Assembly: GCF_002797435.1 (NCBI RefSeq)
Contig: NZ_PGEN01000001.1
Location: 2,974,501 to 3,038,500, forward strand
Reading direction: 5' to 3'
DNA length: 64,000 nucleotides
DNA from: Sphingomonas koreensis
GTDB lineage: Bacteria > Pseudomonadota > Alphaproteobacteria > Sphingomonadales > Sphingomonadaceae
In this document: positions 1-8,787 of the stretch, piece after piece
Numbering within the stretch: the stretch's first letter is position 1
Layout: each line of letters starts with the position of its first letter
Translations under genes and position numbers: made by a program
The notes under the pieces: generated by a model
Database searches by the model: none
Told to the model about the DNA's origin: nothing
The model's input: only the letters and a program-made list of their open reading frames with translations

Positions 1-1532
1 CGCCAGCGCTCAAATTCGGGTTTCCGAAGGATGCGGGGGCGACACTGTTCGAATGTGGCGACGGCCTGTGGATGCATACCATGGGTCAGCCAATCAAGGC
101 GCCGTCCCTCTCGCGCGCGCTGGCGGCAATGGACCCGGACACGCGCGCTGCACACAACGCCAGATATGCGAACGCCGTGATCAAATATATCGAGGATCGC
201 GGTGCGATCGAGGCGATCTTCAAGACGCGCCCGCGCAGCGAGTGGCTCGAGGAGCTCTGGGCGTCCGATGTGCCGGTCCAACCGGTGCAGGACATGGGCG
301 CACTCTATGAGGACGAGCAGGCGGCGGCGAATTCCTATGTCGTCGATGTCGAAAATGCGCGGTTTGGCCGGACCCGCCAGCCCGGGCCGCCGATGCAGGT
401 CGCGAGCGGAACGCCGACAGGCGAACCCATGGTCGAAGGGTGCGCGATGGCATCGCCGCTGCAGGGTCTGAAGATCGCCGATTTCGGCAACTTCCTGGCA
501 GGGCCGCTGGCTCCGCAACTGCTCGCCGATATGGGCGCGGACGTCGTGAAGGTCGAATCGACGACGGGCGACCCGCTGCGCCATGCCGATTGGGCGTTCA
601 ATGGATGCCAGCGCAACAAGCGGGACATCGCTGTCGCGCTCAAGCATCCCGATGCGGGCAAGGTGCTCGAGAAGCTGATCGGATGGGCCGATGTGGTCCA
701 CCATAATCAGCGCATGCCTGCCGCGGAAAAGCTGGGCTTTGGCTGGGATGCGGTTCGCACCATCAACCCGCGCGCCGTCTATTGCCACGTCAATTCCTAT
801 GGTCCGCAGGGGCCGCGCAAGGACTGGCCCGGCTACGACCAGTTGTTCCAGGCTGCCTCCGGATGGGAAGCGGCGAATGCGGGCGAGGGTAATCGCCCGA
901 CCTGGTGCCGTTTCGGGATGATGGATCACCTGTGCGCGCTCGCATCGGTCGTGGCGACATTGCTCGCATTGCTCAGGCGTGACGCGACGGGAGAGGGCGA
1001 GTTCGTCGCGGCGTCATTGCTCGGCGGCAGTCTCGCGACGATGGAGACCTTTGTCCTCCCCGACGGCACGCTCGCCCCCATGACCCGACTTGATCGTGAC
1101 CAGATCGGGATCGGGCCCGCGCAGCGGCTGTTCGAATGCGTGGATGGCTGGGTTGCCGTCGATGCTCCCGGCCGCGATGCCCTGCCCGGCGAGCTGAGCG
1201 AGACGGCAATTGCGGCGATGACCAAAGCAGCGGCGGTGTCGGCGCTGACCGCTCGGGGATATCCGGCCGCCGCCGTCGCGCTGGACAACGGCGCTACCTT
1301 TCTCGCCGATCCCGACAATCGCGCAGCGCGTCTCGTCGCCTCGTTCGACCATCCAGCCTATGGCGGTTATGATCAGGTCGGCGTGGCGTGGAGTTTCGGC
1401 GATCTCGCGACGCCGCTCCGCCGGCCGCCGCCGTTGCTCGGCGAGCATAGCGCGCAGCTTCTGGAGGAGCTCGGCTTCGATGCCGATGCACGCGCCGCGC
1501 TGTTCGCCGCCGAAGCCGTGAAAGCCGCATGA
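1..1532 (+). CDS. CaiB/BaiF (family III) CoA-transferase, tandem two-domain, 5' partial
   Basis: The reading frame is open from the first in-frame codon at base 3, so the gene starts upstream of the window; the ATG at 72 lies inside the phrase LFECGDGLWMHTMG, a typical internal family III segment. The visible 509 residues comprise the C-terminal part of one CaiB/BaiF unit (about residues 1-145) followed by a complete second N-terminal unit beginning SPLQGLKIADFGNFLAGPLA with the usual ADVVKVE nucleotide/CoA strand. Family III enzymes move CoA between carboxylic acids. Fused tandem copies are known in this family. The stop overlaps the next start (ATGA), so it is translationally coupled to the hydrolase. 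The acid substrate is unknown. Confidence 0.85.
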   Translation, partial: PALKFGFPKDAGATLFECGDGLWMHTMGQPIKAPSLSRALAAMDPDTRAAHNARYANAVIKYIEDRGAIEAIFKTRPRSEWLEELWASDVPVQPVQDMGALYEDEQAAANSYVVDVENARFGRTRQPGPPMQVASGTPTGEPMVEGCAMASPLQGLKIADFGNFLAGPLAPQLLADMGADVVKVESTTGDPLRHADWAFNGCQRNKRDIAVALKHPDAGKVLEKLIGWADVVHHNQRMPAAEKLGFGWDAVRTINPRAVYCHVNSYGPQGPRKDWPGYDQLFQAASGWEAANAGEGNRPTWCRFGMMDHLCALASVVATLLALLRRDATGEGEFVAASLLGGSLATMETFVLPDGTLAPMTRLDRDQIGIGPAQRLFECVDGWVAVDAPGRDALPGELSETAIAAMTKAAAVSALTARGYPAAAVALDNGATFLADPDNRAARLVASFDHPAYGGYDQVGVAWSFGDLATPLRRPPPLLGEHSAQLLEELGFDADARAALFAAEAVKAA

Positions 1533-2386
1533 CCAGCTGGCTCAGGGGGCTGGGTGGCATAAGGCTGGCGGCGAGCATGTTCGGCCCGGTCGATGGGCCT
1601 CCCGTGCTGATGCTGGGCGGATTGGGCCAGACGCGCCATGGCTGGTCGCGCGCGGCGGAACGGCTGAGCGAGCGAGGCTGGCGCGCGATCACGCTAGACC
1701 TGCGCGGGCATGGCGAAAGCGATTGGTCACCCGATGGCCATTATGGCTATGCCCGCACGGTCGGCGACTTGCTGGCGGTGATCGACGGACTTGGCCGGCC
1801 ATGTGTACTCGTCGGCGCCTCGCTCGGCGGCAAGATCTCGCTTGTGGCCGGAGCACAGGCCGGAGCGGAGAGGGTTCGCGCGCTAGTGATCGTCGATACC
1901 GTCCCGCGGACCAATCCGGCCGGAGTAGCAGAAGTGACGCAAGTGCTGCGTGCGCCGCCCGAAGGGTTCAGCTCGCCCGACGAAGCCGCGGCGGAACTGG
2001 CGCGCATCCGCGGACAGGAGCCCAGGCCGGACGCGGGCGAACGCATGCAGAGAAACATGCGCATCGACGGGGCCGGGCGCTGGCACTGGCACTGGGATCC
2101 GGCCTGGATGGACCGCGAACAAGGAATCGGACTTGCCGCCGCGACCGACTTTCTCGAGGAAATGTCCGCGCGGCTGACCATGCCGGTCCTGCTGACCCGG
2201 GGTGAGCGGAGCCAGGTCGTGAGCGACGAGGGGCTCGCCGCGTTCCGTGCGATCGTTCCCCAGCTTGAAGTCGAGTCGATCGCAGGCGCTGGGCACATGA
2301 TCGTCGGTGATCGCAACGATGTCTTTGCCGATGCCACGCTCGCTTTTCTGGACCGGATGTTCGGCCTTCACCCCGTATGTGATTGA
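1529..2386 (+). CDS. alpha/beta hydrolase
   Basis: 285 residues. The oxyanion region LMLGGLGQTRHGW, the DLRGHGES strand-turn and the nucleophile elbow G-A-S98-L-G mark a classical alpha/beta hydrolase; the catalytic His is in AGAGHMIVGDR near the C-terminus. In close relatives the acid lies in an RGxxSDV motif, but here it reads RGERSQVVSDE, so the usual Asp is Gln and the acid must be another residue or activity is altered. The start ATG overlaps the stop of the CoA-transferase by four bases. Likely a thioesterase, C-C hydrolase or ester hydrolase in the same catabolic operon; the sequence does not say which. Confidence 0.85.
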   Translation: MTSWLRGLGGIRLAASMFGPVDGPPVLMLGGLGQTRHGWSRAAERLSERGWRAITLDLRGHGESDWSPDGHYGYARTVGDLLAVIDGLGRPCVLVGASLGGKISLVAGAQAGAERVRALVIVDTVPRTNPAGVAEVTQVLRAPPEGFSSPDEAAAELARIRGQEPRPDAGERMQRNMRIDGAGRWHWHWDPAWMDREQGIGLAAATDFLEEMSARLTMPVLLTRGERSQVVSDEGLAAFRAIVPQLEVESIAGAGHMIVGDRNDVFADATLAFLDRMFGLHPVCD

Positions 2387-2460
2387 TTGCTCCGCGCACT
2401 TGCCTTGTGCCTCGCATCGACGAAGAGCGAACGGACAATCATAAAGGGCTTTCGATCGAC

Positions 2461-4563
2461 GTGCTTTCGAGCTTTTTCACGCCCGCCAGCATCGCCGTGG
2501 TCGGTGCAGCCGACGATCCGTCCAAGCTTCGCGGCAAGCTGCTCAAGCTGGCAAAGGACAGCGCCTATCCGGGCGTGGTGCATGCGGTTCATCCCAAGGG
2601 CGGTACGATCCAGGGACAGGCTGCTTATACCAGCCTGAGCGAGATCCCCGGCGGCGCGGAACTGGTGCTGATCGCGACTCCTGGCGCAACGGTGCCAGGC
2701 GTGGTGCGCGAGGCGGTGGCGGCAGGCGCGAAGGCCGCGGTGATCCTGTCCTCGGGCGTCGATATCGCGGACCTGACCGACGCGATCGGCGATAGCGGGC
2801 TGCGCTATATGGGACCAAATACCGAAGGGTATTTCGATCTTGCCGGCATTGCCTCCACCTTCGCCGCAGTGGTCGAGGAGGCGCTGTCGCAGAACAGGGC
2901 CGCGCCGCGCCCGGGGCGCAAGGTTTCGATCGTGTCGCAATCGGGTGGCCTGGGCTTTTGTCTGTTCGGCCGGGGGCTGTCGGAGAATCTCGACTTCCGG
3001 TCCGTCATCACGACGGGCAATGAAGGCGACCTCGAATCCCTCGATTTCGTCGATCACCTGCTCGACCAGGGCGAGAGCGGTGTCATCGTCATGTTCATCG
3101 AAGGGCTGAAAACCCCCGCGCGCTTTGCGTCGGTAGCTGCAAAGGCGGCCGACAAGGGCGTGCCCATCGTCGTCATGAAAGTCGGCCGCTCGGAAGCGGG
3201 GCAGCGCGCCGCTGTCAGCCACACCGCCCATCTGACCGGCGCGGACACCGCCTATGACGCGGTGTTCGACCGCTATGGCGTGATCCGGGTGTTCGATATG
3301 GAAGAGATGCTGGCGGCCGCAGCGGCGCTGGCGCGATTCCCGCAGGGCCGCGTGGCCCGTGCGGCGGTGGTCTCGACTTCGGGCGGCGCAGGCGCCTGGG
3401 CGGCCGATCTGCTCGGTGCGGCGAGCATCGACGTCCCCGTTCTGTCCTCGCAGTTGCAGGCGAGCCTCCAGGAATTCATTCCCGAATTCGGGTCGCCCGC
3501 CAATCCGGTCGACGTCACCGCGCAGGCGGTCGAGGCGGGCGGGCGGCCGCTGGTCAAGGTACTCGAACGCCTGCAGCATAGCGATGAGATCGACGCGATC
3601 GTCGTCAATATGGGCCTGCACAAGCCGGGCCGGGTCAAGGCGCTCGCCGACTTGCTCGGGCCGCTCTATGCGGGCGCGACCAAGCCGATCCTGTTCCATT
3701 CGCATATTCTGCCGCACCCCGAGAATATGGCGGCGCTGGCGGAACTGGGAGGCCAAGGCTTTGCAAGCTTCCGTGGCTGCGCATCTGCCCTTTCGGCGCT
3801 GAACAAACATGCTGCCTTCCTGGCTGACTGGAAGGTGCGCGCGCCTGTCCTGGCGCCGGCAGCAGCAGCGGTTTGCGACGATATCGAGCCGGGCATATTG
3901 AACGAGCTGCAGACGAGCTCGCTGCTGTCGGCCTATAACATCCCGGTGCCTGCCAACGCGCTGGTTTCCGATCGCGCGGCGGCGCTCACACAAGCGCGCG
4001 CGATGGGCTTCCCGGTCGTGCTGAAGATCCAGTCGCCCGATATCGCCCATAAGACCGAGGCCGGAGGTGTGGCGCTCAACATCGGCGAAAGCGATGTCGA
4101 GGCGGCGTTCGACCGGATCATGGCATCGGCGATGGCCTATTCCCCCGAAGCCCGAATCGAGGGCGTTCTGGTCCAGAAGATGATGCCCAAGGGGCATGAA
4201 ATCGTGATCGGCATCACACGCGATCCCGATTTCGGACCGCTGGTGATGTTGGGATCCGGCGGCATCTATCTCGAGGTCCTGAAGGACGTGGTGTTCGCGC
4301 CGCCGCCCATTTCGACCGAGGCGGCAAAGACGCTGATCGGGCGTTTGAAGACCGCCCCGATCCTGGAAGGTGTCCGCGGGGAGGCGGCGGGAGATCTCGA
4401 CGCGCTGGCGGCGCTCATCTCCCGCGTCGCCGACCTCGCGCGCGCCGAAGGCAATATCGACCAGCTCGATCTCAATCCCGTATTTGTCTACCCGGCGGGT
4501 GAAGGCGTTGTCGCGGTCGACGCGCTCGCCGTCGCCGGGCAGCCCGTCGGCGGAGGCCATTGA
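2461..4563 (+). CDS. ADP-forming acyl-CoA synthetase (fused alpha/beta subunits)
   Basis: About 700 residues from GTG 2461. The order is a CoA-binding Rossmann domain (FFTPASIAVVGAADDPSKLRG), succinyl-CoA ligase-like domains with the phosphohistidine loop (AVSHTAHLTGAD), and an ATP-grasp domain at the C-terminus (FPVVLKIQSPDIAHKTEAGG, LDLNPV). This is the acetate-CoA ligase (ADP-forming) architecture, forming an acyl-CoA from acid, CoA and ATP. The start is uncertain: the frame is open to TTG 2383, which overlaps the hydrolase stop, and GTG 2407 is possible; GTG 2461 is preferred because homologues begin just before this Rossmann strand and an AAAGGG lies 12 bases upstream. Probably activates an acid substrate of this cluster. 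Confidence 0.85.
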   Translation: MLSSFFTPASIAVVGAADDPSKLRGKLLKLAKDSAYPGVVHAVHPKGGTIQGQAAYTSLSEIPGGAELVLIATPGATVPGVVREAVAAGAKAAVILSSGVDIADLTDAIGDSGLRYMGPNTEGYFDLAGIASTFAAVVEEALSQNRAAPRPGRKVSIVSQSGGLGFCLFGRGLSENLDFRSVITTGNEGDLESLDFVDHLLDQGESGVIVMFIEGLKTPARFASVAAKAADKGVPIVVMKVGRSEAGQRAAVSHTAHLTGADTAYDAVFDRYGVIRVFDMEEMLAAAAALARFPQGRVARAAVVSTSGGAGAWAADLLGAASIDVPVLSSQLQASLQEFIPEFGSPANPVDVTAQAVEAGGRPLVKVLERLQHSDEIDAIVVNMGLHKPGRVKALADLLGPLYAGATKPILFHSHILPHPENMAALAELGGQGFASFRGCASALSALNKHAAFLADWKVRAPVLAPAAAAVCDDIEPGILNELQTSSLLSAYNIPVPANALVSDRAAALTQARAMGFPVVLKIQSPDIAHKTEAGGVALNIGESDVEAAFDRIMASAMAYSPEARIEGVLVQKMMPKGHEIVIGITRDPDFGPLVMLGSGGIYLEVLKDVVFAPPPISTEAAKTLIGRLKTAPILEGVRGEAAGDLDALAALISRVADLARAEGNIDQLDLNPVFVYPAGEGVVAVDALAVAGQPVGGGH

Positions 4564-4925
4564 TGCAGCCCGAAGAACAATATCTCGCGTTTCTCGCCGA
4601 AGGGCGCTTCATGCTCCAGCGCGCGAAGGGGAGCGGGACCTATGTCTTCTTTCCGCGCGTCGCCGTGCCGGGGACGGGCGAGACAGACCTCGAATGGGTG
4701 GAAGCGTCGGGGAACGGAACCGTCTATTCGACCACGGTGGTTCGCAGCAAGCCGCCTGCCGAAGACTATAATGTCGCGCTGATCGACCTGACCGAGGGGG
4801 TACGGATGATGGGCCGCGTCGTCGATATCGACCCGGCAGCCGTGCAAATCGGACTGAAGGTGAAGGCGAAGGTCGGTGAGATCGACGGCAAGCCCGCAAT
4901 CCTGTTCACGGAGGCAGGCGCATGA
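4563..4925 (+). CDS. DUF35 OB-fold protein, zinc-ribbon cysteines lost
   Basis: 120 residues, ATGA-coupled to the preceding synthetase and to the following thiolase-like gene. The C-terminal part (TVYSTTVVRSKP, VALIDLTEGVRMMGRV) is the DUF35 OB fold. The N-terminal rubredoxin-like ribbon normally carries four Cys (two CxxC pairs around FYPR); here the region LQRAKGSGTYVFFPRVAVPG keeps the spacing and the FFPR core but has no cysteine at all. DUF35 proteins partner thiolase-like enzymes, for example in the ChsH2-Ltp2 aldolase complex of steroid side-chain degradation. The gene order here fits such a partnership. Confidence 0.85.
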   Translation: MQPEEQYLAFLAEGRFMLQRAKGSGTYVFFPRVAVPGTGETDLEWVEASGNGTVYSTTVVRSKPPAEDYNVALIDLTEGVRMMGRVVDIDPAAVQIGLKVKAKVGEIDGKPAILFTEAGA

Positions 4926-6073
4926 GCTTTCCACGCGGCAAGACGGCGGTGGTGGGCAGCGCCACCTTCGGTATGGGATCGGCACCGGGCTATACGGCGG
5001 CGGAGCTGCTGGCCAAGGCATCGCTGGCGGCCATCGCCGATGCGGGGCTGAAGCCTTCGGACATCGATGGCGTCTTTGCGATGCTGCCGCAGGACCCGTT
5101 CTGCGCGATGTCCGTTCCTGAATATCTGGGCATCCGGCCCAAGGTGGTGGAATCGACGCGCACCGGCGGATCGGCGTTCCAGATCCATGCGATGTGGGCG
5201 GCGCTCGCGCTCGAGGCTGGCCTGTGCGACGCGGTCCTGATTGCCTATGGCAGCAACCAGCGGTCGGCATCGGGCGGGTTGGTGTCGAGTGGCGCGGCTC
5301 CCTTTCCCTACGAGCAGGCCTACAAGCCGCGCAATCCGCCGAGCAGCTACGCGCTCGCCGCCGCGCGGCACATGCATGAATATGGCACGACGCGCGAGCA
5401 TCTGGCCGAGGTTGCGGTGGCCGCACGCAAATGGGCGCAACTGAACCCTGACGCATTCGCCCGCGATTCGCTGACGATCGAAGACGTGCTGGCCGCGCGG
5501 ATGGTGTCCGATCCGCTGACGGTGCGCGATTGCTGCCTCGTTACCGATGGCGCCGCGGCGATCGTGATGACGCGCGCCGACCGGGCAAGGGACTTGCCCC
5601 AGCCTCCCGTCTATCTGCTGGGCGCGGCATCGGCGACCTGGTTCAAGAACATCTCCGAAGCAACCGACCTGACCGTGACTGCAGCATCGGAAGCCGGCGC
5701 GCGGGCCTATGAACAGGCCGGCGTGAAGCCTTCGGACATCGACATCGTCGAACTCTATGACGCCTTCACGATCAACACGATCCTGTTCCTCGAAGATCTG
5801 GGATTTTGTCCGAAGGGGGAGGGCGGACGGTTCGTCGCCGATGGCGGGATCGCGCCGGGAGGACGGCTGCCGGTCAACACCAATGGCGGCGGCCTGAGCT
5901 GTGTCCACCCCGGCATGTACGGTCTGTTCACAATGGTCGAGGCGGTGACCCAATTGCGCGGTCAGGCGGGCAACCGGCAAGTGGCGGACGCGAAGCTCGC
6001 GCTGGCGCACGGCAATGGCGGCACACTTTCCAGCCAGTCGGTCACGATCTTCGGCACAACGGAGACACTCTGA
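4922..6073 (+). CDS. thiolase-like protein (SCP-x/lipid-transfer, Ltp2-like)
   Basis: 383 residues. Thiolase fold with an N-terminal GKTAVVGSATFGMG, middle AVLIAYGSNQRS and C-terminal NTNGGGLSCVHPGMYG and AHGNGG motifs. The position of the thiolase nucleophile reads TRTGGSAF: Gly instead of Cys, so ordinary thiolysis is unlikely. Cys-less members such as Ltp2 work as retro-aldolases on beta-hydroxyacyl-CoA together with a DUF35 partner, which is exactly the gene immediately upstream, while a MaoC hydratase lies immediately downstream. I infer an aldol-type chain cleavage of a CoA thioester. A function as a plain acetyl-CoA acetyltransferase is less likely. Confidence 0.85.
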   Translation: MSFPRGKTAVVGSATFGMGSAPGYTAAELLAKASLAAIADAGLKPSDIDGVFAMLPQDPFCAMSVPEYLGIRPKVVESTRTGGSAFQIHAMWAALALEAGLCDAVLIAYGSNQRSASGGLVSSGAAPFPYEQAYKPRNPPSSYALAAARHMHEYGTTREHLAEVAVAARKWAQLNPDAFARDSLTIEDVLAARMVSDPLTVRDCCLVTDGAAAIVMTRADRARDLPQPPVYLLGAASATWFKNISEATDLTVTAASEAGARAYEQAGVKPSDIDIVELYDAFTINTILFLEDLGFCPKGEGGRFVADGGIAPGGRLPVNTNGGGLSCVHPGMYGLFTMVEAVTQLRGQAGNRQVADAKLALAHGNGGTLSSQSVTIFGTTETL

Positions 6074-6912
6074 TGCCGCTCAACGCCGACTATATCCTTT
6101 CGCGCGAATTCGCGCCGGTCGAATCCGTGGTTACCGACCGCGATGTCATGTTCTATGCGCTGTCGATCGGCCTTGGCCGCGATCCGATGGATCCATGGGA
6201 CTTGCGCTATGTGTTCGAGAAGGACCTGAAGGTCTTTCCGACCATGCCCATCGTCATCGGCCACCCCGGCAACTGGATGACCGATCCCGAAACCGGGATT
6301 ACCCGAACGATGGTCGTCCATGGTGCGCAGCGGCTGACGATGCTTCGCGACCTGCCGATTGGCGCGACTGTGATCACCACCAACCGCGTGACCCGCATCT
6401 GGGACAAGGGCGACAAGGGGGCGGTCATGGATCTGGTGCGCGAGACCATCGACAAGGCGACCGGAGCGCTGATCGCTCGCAGCGAATCGAGCGTCTTCTG
6501 CCGCGCTGATGGCGGCTTTGGCGGACCTCAGGGCGAGTCGCATGTCTTTGAACCGGTGCCCGATCGTGCCGCCGACCGGTCGGTCGAGATGCCGACCGAT
6601 CCGAACATGGCGTTGATCTATCGCCTCAACAACGATCGCAATCCCCTCCACGCCGAACCGGCCTTCGCCGCCAACGCGGGCTTCTCACGCCCGATCCTGC
6701 ACGGGCTGGCCACCTATGGCGTCGCTGCGGTCGCGGTCGCGAAGACATTTCCCGAACGGGCGATCACCTCGTTCGAGGCGCGCTTCTCCAAGCCGGTGCT
6801 GCCGGGCGAGACGATTGCGGTCGATCTATGGGATGAGGATGGCGCGGTCGCGTTCCGGGCGCGCGTCGGCGACAAGGTCGTGCTCGATCGGGGGCGGGCG
6901 ATATTGTCGTGA
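6073..6912 (+). CDS. MaoC-like double hot-dog enoyl-CoA hydratase
   Basis: 279 residues from ATG 6073, which overlaps the thiolase-like stop. Two hot-dog repeats: an N-terminal non-catalytic half (about 1-140) and a C-terminal half with the hydratase-2 motif YRLNNDRNPLHAEPAFA and FSRPILHGLATYG, giving the Asp/His pair of R-specific enoyl-CoA hydratases. It would add water to a 2-enoyl-CoA, producing the 3-hydroxyacyl-CoA that a retro-aldolase or dehydrogenase next cleaves or oxidises. The tight four-gene coupling (synthetase, DUF35, thiolase-like, hydratase) supports one pathway branch. Confidence 0.88.
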   Translation: MPLNADYILSREFAPVESVVTDRDVMFYALSIGLGRDPMDPWDLRYVFEKDLKVFPTMPIVIGHPGNWMTDPETGITRTMVVHGAQRLTMLRDLPIGATVITTNRVTRIWDKGDKGAVMDLVRETIDKATGALIARSESSVFCRADGGFGGPQGESHVFEPVPDRAADRSVEMPTDPNMALIYRLNNDRNPLHAEPAFAANAGFSRPILHGLATYGVAAVAVAKTFPERAITSFEARFSKPVLPGETIAVDLWDEDGAVAFRARVGDKVVLDRGRAILS

Positions 6913-7394
6913 TGCCGCTTGAACGCCGGCTGATCGACGAGATCGAGATCCAGCGGCTGGCCGCGGCGTACAGCCATGCGGTGATGCGGCTCGATGGAAC
7001 CGCGGCCGCAGCGACCTATGCCGAGGATGGCGTTCTCACCGCCTTCTCCAAGCCCGGCATTGTTGGGCGCGCCGCGATCGCGGAGGCACTGATCCTGACG
7101 CTCGAGCCGCTCGCCTTTCTCAATCAGAATTGCGGCGCAGGAATCATCTCGGTCGACGGCGACAGCGCAACCGCAAGCTGGACCGTCACCGAACTGCTTC
7201 AGCGCAAGGGTGAAGACCGTCTATCCTGCTGCTTCGGCAGCTATCAGGACCGGTTGGTGCGCACAGCCGATGGCTGGCGGTTCGCGCACCGGACCTTCGT
7301 GCCCTTCTTCCGGGGACGAATCGAGGCGGACGGGCGCTCCTACCCCAATCCGGCTTTCACCGGACCGGCGGGGCCGCAGAGCGCGCTTAGCTGA
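6912..7394 (+). CDS. SnoaL/NTF2-like small protein
   Basis: 160 residues; ATG 6912 overlaps the hydratase stop (a GTG sits one codon earlier). The pattern is that of a SnoaL-like nuclear-transport-factor-2 cone: N-terminal helices (IDEIEIQRLAAAYSHAVMRLDG), YAEDGVLTAFSKPGIVGRAAI, and C-terminal strands (GSYQDRLVRTADGWRFAHRTF). Such proteins serve as small isomerases, dehydratases, hydratases or dehydrogenase partners in steroid and polyketide metabolism. No catalytic assignment is possible. The 3' end overlaps the convergent cupin gene by eight bases. Confidence 0.8.
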   Translation: MPLERRLIDEIEIQRLAAAYSHAVMRLDGTAAAATYAEDGVLTAFSKPGIVGRAAIAEALILTLEPLAFLNQNCGAGIISVDGDSATASWTVTELLQRKGEDRLSCCFGSYQDRLVRTADGWRFAHRTFVPFFRGRIEADGRSYPNPAFTGPAGPQSALS

Positions 7395-7872
7395 CTGGGC
7401 CGGGCAGCGGGTTTCCCTTCGCTTTCCACGGTTCGCGGTTCTTGAGCGCCGGCACGATGCCCTGCTTCGCGCCATTTTTCTCCAGCAGCGCCAGATAGTC
7501 GGCCATGTCCTGTTCCGACCAGAATGCCTCGCCACTGCCGGCGATCACACCGAGCAATTCGCAGCCGTCCGGCCCGGCGACCCACGGGCCGAAGCGGTCG
7601 CCATGCATCAGGAAGATGTGTGTGCCCTTGGGGCATAGCCGGTCGCCGACCGTCACTTCGCCCTCGAGCACGAACACGGTGTGATCGCCCTGGTGTCCAT
7701 GGGTGAGCGAGATCATCCCCGGCTCCCATCGATTGTAGAATGCGAAGTAACGCGGCATCGATTCGAGGAAGCGTTCATAGATCGACGCCGTTCGCCCGTC
7801 CGCAAACTCGATGCGAACCACCTCCTGCTCGTAAACCTCGTCGATATGTTTGATCCGCGGTGCGCCCAGCAT
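7387..7872 (-). CDS. cupin-domain protein
   Basis: 161 residues on the minus strand with a clear ribosome site (AGGAGAGC before ATG). A single cupin barrel: GMISLTHGHQGDHTVFVLEGEV contains the metal-binding His pair and Glu-like motif 1, and KGTHIFLMHGDRFGPW motif 2. Function unknown; cupins in catabolic clusters are often ring-cleaving dioxygenases or sensors. It is followed on the same strand by nothing within the cluster and is preceded at 17 bases by the SDR gene, so the two probably form an operon read from 8654. Confidence 0.8.
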   Translation of the reverse strand: MLGAPRIKHIDEVYEQEVVRIEFADGRTASIYERFLESMPRYFAFYNRWEPGMISLTHGHQGDHTVFVLEGEVTVGDRLCPKGTHIFLMHGDRFGPWVAGPDGCELLGVIAGSGEAFWSEQDMADYLALLEKNGAKQGIVPALKNREPWKAKGNPLPGPVS

Positions 7873-7889
7873 TTTCGCTCTCCTGTCTG

Positions 7890-8654
7890 TTATCGCATCA
7901 TCAAGGCCCCGCCATCGACGGGTATGATCTGTCCGGTCATGAAATGCGCGCCGTCTGAAGCCAGGAACGCGACCACCGGCACCAGATCGCGCCGGATATC
8001 GCCGAGCTTGCCACCGATCGGGATCGCGACCTTGAGGGCGGCATCATGGGCAGCAAGCTGGTCGGTGCTCATGCTGCTTCGGGTCTTGTCGTACATCGGT
8101 GTCCAGATGGTGGGCGCGATGGCGTTGACGCGGATATTGTAGCGGCCCCATTCGCTGGCGATTGAGCGCACCCAGGCGACGACCGCCCCCTTGGCGGCGG
8201 CATAGGCTGCCTTGCCCGGATAGCCCTTGATCCCTGCCGACGATGCGAAGTTGATGATCGCGCCGCCGTGATCCTTGAGGTGCGGGAACACCGCCTGATT
8301 GACCAGGAAAGTGCCGGTCGCGTTGACCGCGATGGCTTCAAGCCATTGCTCCGGCGGGATCGATTCGGCAGGCGCGCCGGGCGCTATTCCCGCGGCATGG
8401 ATCAGCACGTCCAGCCCATCCAGCGCAGCGACGGCTTGGTTCGTCGCGGCATCGACCGAGGCCTTGTCCGTCACGTCGACCGCAAGGAAAGTCGCGCCCG
8501 CTTCTCCGGCGACCCGTGCGCCGGCATCGGCGTTGAGGTCGAGCGACACAACGCGCGCGCCCATCGCAGGCAGGGCGCGGACCAGCCCTGCGCCCATACC
8601 GCTCGCTCCGCCCGTCACGATGATCCGGCGGCCCTCCAACATCCTGTCTGCCAT
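7890..8654 (-). CDS. SDR family oxidoreductase (classical)
   Basis: 254 residues. Start taken at ATG 8654, preceded by AAGGAGAGCTCG; upstream in-frame ATG at 8726 has no such site. Shows TGGASGMGAG coenzyme loop, HAAG, the Ser of FASSAG and the catalytic YAAAK, so an active NAD(P)-dependent dehydrogenase is expected. The C-terminal motif GQIIPVDGG is typical of FabG-like members. Probably oxidises a hydroxyl group of the pathway substrate. Divergently transcribed from the next SDR with a 133-base intergenic region. Confidence 0.88.
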   Translation of the reverse strand: MADRMLEGRRIIVTGGASGMGAGLVRALPAMGARVVSLDLNADAGARVAGEAGATFLAVDVTDKASVDAATNQAVAALDGLDVLIHAAGIAPGAPAESIPPEQWLEAIAVNATGTFLVNQAVFPHLKDHGGAIINFASSAGIKGYPGKAAYAAAKGAVVAWVRSIASEWGRYNIRVNAIAPTIWTPMYDKTRSSMSTDQLAAHDAALKVAIPIGGKLGDIRRDLVPVVAFLASDGAHFMTGQIIPVDGGALMMR

Positions 8655-8787
8655 CGAGCTCTCCTTGGACCCTCGATAGCACCGACCAACTGTCCAGCGG
8701 ATCGCGGCTGTGATCGTTAGCCTCAACGCGTTGCGAAATATCCGCGACTGGCGATCCTTTGGGCCAATGGTTCAAGGGAGAGAGGCG

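Noticed and set aside
2368..4560. 730-codon open frame on the minus strand
   Set aside because: Exact shadow of the acyl-CoA synthetase; Arg/His-rich composition with no domain, produced by high-GC codon bias.
5806..6072. N-terminal extension of the MaoC hydratase frame
   Set aside because: Lies wholly within the thiolase-like gene in another frame; ATG 6073 is stop-coupled and gives normal length.
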